NCBI RefSeq assembly: GCF_016801775.1
Contig: NZ_CP069004.1
Coordinates: forward strand, 3,720,001-3,784,000
DNA: 64,000 nucleotides
Direction of reading: 5' to 3'
Origin: Sulfitobacter mediterraneus
GTDB taxonomy: Bacteria; Pseudomonadota; Alphaproteobacteria; Rhodobacterales; Rhodobacteraceae
Shown here piece by piece: positions 59,186 through 64,000 of the stretch (positions are counted from its first letter, which is position 1; each line of letters starts with the position of its first letter). The position numbers were made by a program, and so were the translations under genes. The notes under the pieces are model-generated. The model was not told the DNA's origin. It searched no databases and saw nothing but the letters and a program-made list of their open reading frames with translations.

Positions 59186-61609
59186 ATGACACATCATCAC
59201 GTAAAACATCTCATCATCGGCGGCGGCATCATCGGATGTTCCACCGCCTATCATCTGGCCAAGAACGGCGAGACCGATATCGTCCTGCTGGAGAAGGCAT
59301 CGCTGACCGAAGGGGCGACCTGGCATGCGGCGGGGTTGGTGGGGCAGTTGCGATCCTCGCGCAACACCACGCGGATGCTCAAACGGTCCGTTGCGATGTA
59401 CGATGCGCTTGAGGCGGAAACCGGCATGGCGTTTGACTGGAAAAAAGTCGGATCACTGAGGCTGGCGGCGACCAAGGAACGCCTGCTTGAGGCGCAACGC
59501 CTGACCACCATGGCCCGCAGTTTCGACCTGGAAATGTCGATGATCACCGCCGAAGAGGCAAAGGCGCTGTTCCCCTATATTGACGCAACCGGTTTGGAGG
59601 GTGCCGCCTATATCCCGTCGGACGGCCATGTGGACCCGGCCAGCCTGTGCCAGACCATCGCTGCCGCCGCCCGCAGAATGGGCGTGGATATCCGCCAGGG
59701 CGAAAAGGTCGAGGATTTCATCGTTGAAGAGGGCAAGATCTCCCAGGTCATCACCGATCAAGGGCGCTATAGCGCCGATACGGTGATCATGGCCGCAGGC
59801 ATGTGGAGCCGGGAGCTGGGCGCAAAGCTTGGCATCAAGGTGCCGGCCTGCGCGGTTGAGCACCAGTATATCGTCACCGAACCCTTGCCGCAGCCCGAAC
59901 TGGTGAAGGGCTTGCCAACCCTGCGTGATCCCGAAAGGTTGGTCTACTACAAACCGGACGCAGGCGGGCGGCTGGTCATTGGCGGTTATGAAGAAGGCAC
60001 CTTGCCATTTGGTGACACCGGCATTCCCGGTGAATTTGTGCGCCAATTGTTGCCCGACAATCTGGACCGGTTTGGACCGCTGGCCGAACTGGCCGCCGAG
60101 GTCACTCCGGTGCTCAACGAGGTGGGCATCCGGCAGGTGATCAACGGGCCGATCCCCTATTCGGCGGATGGTGATTTTGTCATGGGATGGGCACCGGGTT
60201 TCGACAATCTGATGATGGCGACCGGGTTCCTTTATGGCATTGCCGCAGGTGGTGGGGCAGGCGAGATGATTGCGGAATGGATCATTGAAGGACGGCCATC
60301 ATTGGATCTTTGGCCGCTGGACGTGCGCCGTTTTGGCCCGCATCACGGCAGCCGCGCTTTCATGTATCCCCGCGCGGTGGAACATTACGCGCATCACTAC
60401 AAAATGCGCTACCCCGGTCAGGAACATGAAACCGCCCGACGCCTGCGCCTGTCTCCACTCTATCAAACGTTGAAAGACAAAGGTGCGGTGTATGGATCGA
60501 AAAACGGCTGGGAGCGGCCCTTGTGGTTTGCACCGGACGGGGTGGACCCCGTGGACCAGCTCGATTTTCTGAATCCCGGCTGGCAGCAGTTTTCCGAACA
60601 GGAACACAAGGCGGTGCGCGAAGGTGTGGCGCTGATAGATCAATCCAGCTTTGCCAAGTTCGAGATGTTCGGCCCTTCCGCCTTGGACACGCTGCAGCAT
60701 CTTGCAGCCTGTAACATGGACAAGCCGGAGGGCAGTGTCATCTATGCGCAGCTGTGTAACAAGGCGGGCGGGATCGAGGCGGATCTGACCATCACAAGGT
60801 TGGGCGCAGATCATTTCTATATCGTCACCGGGTCGGGCTTTGGCGTGCATGACGCCGATTGGATCCGCCGCCACATGCCCCAAGACGGCAGTTGTCATTT
60901 GATCGAAGTGACCTCGGCCCGCGCGGTGATCAATATCTGCGGTCCCAAATCGCGACAGGTGCTGCAATCGATCTGCGAGGAAGACCTGTCAAACGCGGCT
61001 TTCCCCTTTGGCACGGCTCAAAACATCACCCTTGGCGCGGCACCGGTGCGGGCGGTACGTATCGGATTTGTTGGCGAATTGGGCTGGGAATTGCATGTGC
61101 CGACCGAATTTGGCGCACATGTCTATGACCAACTGTGGCAGGCGGGACAGGGACAGGGCATCTGCAATGTCGGTTACCGCGCGATCGACAGTCTGAGGCT
61201 GGAAAAGGGGTATCTCTACTGGTCGGGTGACATCTCCCCCGATTACACCCCCATTGAGGCGGGGCTCGGGTTCCGGGTGCACCTGAAATCAGGTGGAGAT
61301 TTCATCGGCCGCGAGGTTTTGGCGCAGCAAAAGCAGGATGGGCCAAAGCGCCGGTTGTGTACCTTTGTGACGGAGGCCAGGCTGCCGCTTTATGGGGGGG
61401 AAACCATCATCCATAACGGGCAGACAGTCTCTCTAGCCACAGCGGCGGGGTTTGGGCATAGCGCCGGCAAAACCATCCTCTTTGGCTATCTGGACAAGGC
61501 GCTATGGGATGAGATCGATTTTGAGGTTGAGGTGTTTGGCCAGCGCCATCCCATCGCCAAGGTCGAGGGGCCGTTGTACGATCCGGAAAACACACGATTG
61601 AAATCCTAA
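59186..61609 (+). CDS. FAD-dependent dehydrogenase with GcvT folate domain (dimethylglycine/sarcosine dehydrogenase family)
   Basis: An 807-residue two-part enzyme. The N-terminal DAO-type FAD domain has GGGIIG at 12-17 and TEGATWHAAGLVGQLRSS, where His47 is the usual site of covalent flavin. The C-terminal half is GcvT-like, from about 460 (REGVALIDQSSFAKFEMFGPSALDTLQHL) through IGFVGELGWELHVPTEF and a C-terminal barrel (LATAAGFGHSAGKTILFGYL). Such enzymes oxidatively demethylate N-methyl amines such as dimethylglycine or sarcosine and pass the one-carbon unit to tetrahydrofolate. The next gene encodes a choline-kinase-like phosphotransferase in the same direction. The exact amine is not fixed by sequence. 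Confidence 0.92.
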   Translation: MTHHHVKHLIIGGGIIGCSTAYHLAKNGETDIVLLEKASLTEGATWHAAGLVGQLRSSRNTTRMLKRSVAMYDALEAETGMAFDWKKVGSLRLAATKERLLEAQRLTTMARSFDLEMSMITAEEAKALFPYIDATGLEGAAYIPSDGHVDPASLCQTIAAAARRMGVDIRQGEKVEDFIVEEGKISQVITDQGRYSADTVIMAAGMWSRELGAKLGIKVPACAVEHQYIVTEPLPQPELVKGLPTLRDPERLVYYKPDAGGRLVIGGYEEGTLPFGDTGIPGEFVRQLLPDNLDRFGPLAELAAEVTPVLNEVGIRQVINGPIPYSADGDFVMGWAPGFDNLMMATGFLYGIAAGGGAGEMIAEWIIEGRPSLDLWPLDVRRFGPHHGSRAFMYPRAVEHYAHHYKMRYPGQEHETARRLRLSPLYQTLKDKGAVYGSKNGWERPLWFAPDGVDPVDQLDFLNPGWQQFSEQEHKAVREGVALIDQSSFAKFEMFGPSALDTLQHLAACNMDKPEGSVIYAQLCNKAGGIEADLTITRLGADHFYIVTGSGFGVHDADWIRRHMPQDGSCHLIEVTSARAVINICGPKSRQVLQSICEEDLSNAAFPFGTAQNITLGAAPVRAVRIGFVGELGWELHVPTEFGAHVYDQLWQAGQGQGICNVGYRAIDSLRLEKGYLYWSGDISPDYTPIEAGLGFRVHLKSGGDFIGREVLAQQKQDGPKRRLCTFVTEARLPLYGGETIIHNGQTVSLATAAGFGHSAGKTILFGYLDKALWDEIDFEVEVFGQRHPIAKVEGPLYDPENTRLKS

Positions 61610-61623
61610 GGGGAGGGCAGGAC

Positions 61624-62553
61624 ATGACAGAACATGCAACGCGGGTGTTGGAGCAACTGAAGGTGCTGCCAGCCTATGCCGATTTGAGCGAAGAGAACTG
61701 CACCATCACGCGGCTCGGGGGGCTGACCAATCTGGTACACCGCGTCGATTGTGCGGCGGGCAGTGTGATCGTGCGTATCCCCGGTGATGGCACCGAAGAA
61801 TATATCGACCGCGCAGTTGAGATCACCAACGCCCACGCGGCCCATGCCGCGGGGGTGTCACCAGAGGTGCTTTGGGCTGATGCGAAGACCGGCGTGATGA
61901 TTTCAGTGGCCGTACCGGGCATCACCACCATGACGCCGCAGAATTTCAAAAACATTCCCGGCGCGGCAGAGCGGGCCGGAAAGGCGCTGGCCCAATTGCA
62001 CACTTCGGGTGAGACCTTTGATTTCCGGTTTGAGCTGTTTGCGATGATCGACGACTACCTCAAAATCCTGTCGACCAAGGATGTGGACCTGCCCGATGGC
62101 TATCACGATGTGGTCAAGGCGGCTGAACCGGTCAAGGCAGCGCTGGCCGCCCATCCTGCACCGCTCGCCCCCTGCCATTGTGATCCTTTGTCCGAGAATT
62201 TTCTCGATGACGGGACAAAGATGTGGATCGTGGATTGGGAATATTCGGGCATGAACGACCCGCTGTGGGATGTGGGGGATCTGTCCGTGGAGGCCGAGAT
62301 GGACGCGGAGAGAGAGGCAGAGCTGCTGCAAGGCTATTTTGGCCGCGCGCCCACGGACGAGGAGATGGGCCGTGTGGTGATCTACAAGGCGATGTGCGAT
62401 CTGCTTTGGACCCTATGGGGATTGATCCAGCATGCGGATGGCAATGATGCCGAAGATTTCTGGGCCTATGCCACGGGCCGATTTGCACGCTGCCGCGCCT
62501 TGATGGACAACCCTGATTTCGACGCGCATGTGGCGGCGGTCGCGGCGCGCTGA
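61624..62553 (+). CDS. Choline/aminoglycoside-kinase-like phosphotransferase
   Basis: A 309-residue APH/choline-kinase-family protein. The N-lobe has LGGLTNLVHRVDCAAGSVIVRIPGDGTEEYIDR (about 31-63), with the nucleotide loop. The catalytic loop is CHCDPLSENFL with His185, Asp187 and Asn192, and the metal Asp204 is in IVDWEYSGMNDPLWDVGDL. It lies 14 bases past the dehydrogenase gene and is probably co-transcribed. The link with an N-methyl amine dehydrogenase and length fit choline or ethanolamine kinase-like members (LicA/COG0510), but the substrate is inference. It ends exactly where the convergent next gene ends. Confidence 0.87.
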   Translation: MTEHATRVLEQLKVLPAYADLSEENCTITRLGGLTNLVHRVDCAAGSVIVRIPGDGTEEYIDRAVEITNAHAAHAAGVSPEVLWADAKTGVMISVAVPGITTMTPQNFKNIPGAAERAGKALAQLHTSGETFDFRFELFAMIDDYLKILSTKDVDLPDGYHDVVKAAEPVKAALAAHPAPLAPCHCDPLSENFLDDGTKMWIVDWEYSGMNDPLWDVGDLSVEAEMDAEREAELLQGYFGRAPTDEEMGRVVIYKAMCDLLWTLWGLIQHADGNDAEDFWAYATGRFARCRALMDNPDFDAHVAAVAAR

Positions 62554-63312
62554 TCAGCCGGTGATCTGAGCCAGCAACGCCTGATGCAGCTCCGGCGTTG
62601 CCGCTGTCACCACCCGGCCGTCGGAACCAAGCGTCAGGGCCGCGCCCTCCCAATCTGTCATCACGCCGCCAGCGGCCTCGATCAGGCTGACCAAGGGCAG
62701 GTAATCATAAGGCTCCAGCCCAAAATCCACCACCGCATCAATGCGCCCGGCGGCGACCATGGCGTGGGGGTAACAATCATAGGCCATGCGGCGCGTGTGG
62801 CCGATCCGGCAAAGCCGCCTGAAAAGGGCAGGGTTATGGGAGAAAATACGCTCCGCCTCGTTGATATAGACCATCGCCTGATCAAGCTGTTTGGTGGACC
62901 GGCAATGAATGGGCGTGCCATTGCATTCGGCTGTGCCGCCGCGCAGACCCACAAATGTCTCGCCAAGGGCGGGCATCTGGACCAGGCCCAATTGCGGCAC
63001 GCCGCCCACCAGATGGCCGATCAACATGCCAAACAGCGGCGATCCGGTGATAAAAGATCGTGTTCCATCAATGGGGTCGATGATCCAAGAGGGGCCATCC
63101 AATGATCCGGAGATCCCGTGTTCCTCGCCAAAGATAGCATGATCGGGAAACACCTTCGCCAGTTCCGCACGGATATAGCTTTCGGTCTCGCGATCAGCCA
63201 CTGTCACCGGGCTGTCATCGGCCTTTTCGATGATGTCCAAAGGCGCACGGAAATACTTCATCGCCACGGCGCTGGCCTCATGCGCGATGCGCACTGCTTC
63301 TGACTTGATCAT
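62554..63312 (-). CDS. Inositol-monophosphatase-family phosphatase
   Basis: A 252-residue Mg-dependent phosphatase. Metal sites are Glu63-Glu64 in IFGEEHG and the DPIDGT motif at 79-84 (WIIDPIDGTRSFITG); the late motif EPYDYLPLVSLIEAAGGVMTDWEG carries the third Asp. The PYDYLPL form and length are closer to the histidinol-phosphatase (HisN)/inositol phosphatase-like group than to CysQ. AAGGA precedes the ATG. Its stop codon abuts the stop of the convergent kinase gene with no base between. It lies 10 bases downstream of the DeoR gene in the same direction, so the two are probably co-transcribed. Confidence 0.88.
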   Translation of the reverse strand: MIKSEAVRIAHEASAVAMKYFRAPLDIIEKADDSPVTVADRETESYIRAELAKVFPDHAIFGEEHGISGSLDGPSWIIDPIDGTRSFITGSPLFGMLIGHLVGGVPQLGLVQMPALGETFVGLRGGTAECNGTPIHCRSTKQLDQAMVYINEAERIFSHNPALFRRLCRIGHTRRMAYDCYPHAMVAAGRIDAVVDFGLEPYDYLPLVSLIEAAGGVMTDWEGAALTLGSDGRVVTAATPELHQALLAQITG

Positions 63313-63322
63313 CGGGGGGTCC

Positions 63323-64000
63323 TTATGTTTGCGGCGTATGGATGGAAATACCCCATCCGGCGCAGGCTTTGCTCAGATCCTCGGGCGGACGCTGGTCCGT
63401 AGCGAGAATATCAACCAGTGTCGGATCACCGATCAGAATCGGGGCTTCCCGGCCAAACTTGCTGGAATCAGCGGCCATGATCCGGGTGCCCGCACGCTGG
63501 AGAATCAGCCGTGAAAACTGCGCCTCTTCGAGATCAAACAGCGCGAATCCCTGTCCGGCGGTGATCCCGGCGGAGGACATAACGGCAAAGTCGGTGTTGA
63601 AGTTTGCCGCAAAATCCATCGCCGCATGGCCAAAGGCACCGCCGTCATGGCTGCGCAAACGTCCGCCCGCCATATAGACGCAATTGTCATTTCGCATCGC
63701 CAGTTTGGATGCCACATGAATGGAGTTCGTTACAACCGTCAGGCGATGACGCTCGCGCAAGGCATCGGCGATATGGGCCGTGGTGCTGCCGATATCGAGA
63801 AACAGAGACGCCCCGTCGGGGATAAGCTTGCATACAGATCGCGCAATGGCCTTTTTGGCGTCGATGTTCTCGCTAAAGCGTTGTTTGAACGTGCCTTCTT
63901 CTTGCTGTTCCTGGTCTTGATCCGCGACGTTCAAACGGACGCCGCCGTGCATCTTTTCGACCAAGCCGCCCTCAACCAGAGACCGCAAATTGCGGCGCAC
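63323..64000 (-). CDS. DeoR-family regulator, 5' end outside the window
   Basis: The last 225 codons of a DeoR/GlpR repressor; the frame is open to base 64000 and the first part of the HTH is missing. What remains begins in the recognition helix (VRRNLRSLVEGGLVEKMHGGVRL) and runs into the sensor domain: KLIPDGASLFLDIGSTTAHIADALRERHRLTVVTNSIHVASKLA, YMAGGRLRSHDGGAFGHAAMDF and RIMAADSSKFGREAPILIG. It is similar in layout to the DeoR gene at 58325 and lies upstream of the phosphatase gene, which it may control. Confidence 0.9.
   Translation of the reverse strand: MRRNLRSLVEGGLVEKMHGGVRLNVADQDQEQQEEGTFKQRFSENIDAKKAIARSVCKLIPDGASLFLDIGSTTAHIADALRERHRLTVVTNSIHVASKLAMRNDNCVYMAGGRLRSHDGGAFGHAAMDFAANFNTDFAVMSSAGITAGQGFALFDLEEAQFSRLILQRAGTRIMAADSSKFGREAPILIGDPTLVDILATDQRPPEDLSKACAGWGISIHTPQT

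Overview
The window looks like chromosomal DNA of a marine alphaproteobacterium of the Rhodobacteraceae (Roseobacter group). The grounds are high GC, very compact gene packing with many 1-4 bp start/stop overlaps, housekeeping genes of alphaproteobacterial type (L25/Pth, TrpA, YchF), and many TRAP and tripartite-tricarboxylate transporters, IclR/DeoR/TetR/MarR regulators and FAD-GcvT dehydrogenases. This placement is inference from gene content; no rRNA gene is present.

Layout. 1-7620: a truncated membrane-anchored protein, a DUF2332 protein, pth and rplY, an MFS carrier, a small sulfotransferase, and an lldD / Tat-exported Acg-like nitroreductase / MarR group whose shared promoter holds three palindromes. 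7621-9429: two coupled genes of unknown function and visibly lower GC, bounded by an exact 16-bp direct repeat that includes the end of trpA; this is probably a small inserted cargo. 9418-12906: trpA, a Pmp3-like peptide, ychF, a small exported protein and tRNA-Ser(GCT). 12907-21467: a TetR / TRAP / cyclase / FAH-family / OsmC operon, then an MFS carrier divergent from a MocR-type regulator. 21914-25210: a 1098-residue secreted-type protein with four 240-residue repeats and a C-terminal RTX block. 25303-40030: a catabolic region with IclR plus a class III aminotransferase, a TctCBA transporter with an aldehyde dehydrogenase and a Tm-1-like protein, and the homoprotocatechuate meta-cleavage genes (hpaR, hpaFEDGH) with an aromatic amino acid decarboxylase inside the operon. 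40096-42030: a DUF4214/RTX protein. 42130-58313: flippase, outer-membrane barrel, and a five-gene operon of polyketide synthase, condensation protein, sulfotransferase, RND exporter and LolA-like protein. 58325-64000: two DeoR regulators, an FAD-GcvT dehydrogenase, a choline-kinase-like phosphotransferase and an inositol-monophosphatase-family enzyme.

The most interesting unit is the operon at 45049-58313. A fully reducing type I PKS with a C-terminal condensation domain is followed, with every stop and start overlapping, by a PapA-like condensation protein, a PAPS-type sulfotransferase, an MmpL-like RND protein and a periplasmic lipid-binding-type protein. A beta-barrel gene is divergent from it. 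In gene logic this parallels the mycobacterial sulfolipid loci (Pks2, PapA, Stf0, MmpL8) but in a Gram-negative setting, so it is a good candidate for a sulfated polyketide-lipid synthesis and outer-membrane export system.

Two further candidates stand out. One is the repeat-bounded two-gene cargo at the end of trpA. The other is a possible complete route from DOPA or tyramine-type amines through decarboxylase, aminotransferase and aldehyde dehydrogenase into homoprotocatechuate cleavage across 25-40 kb.
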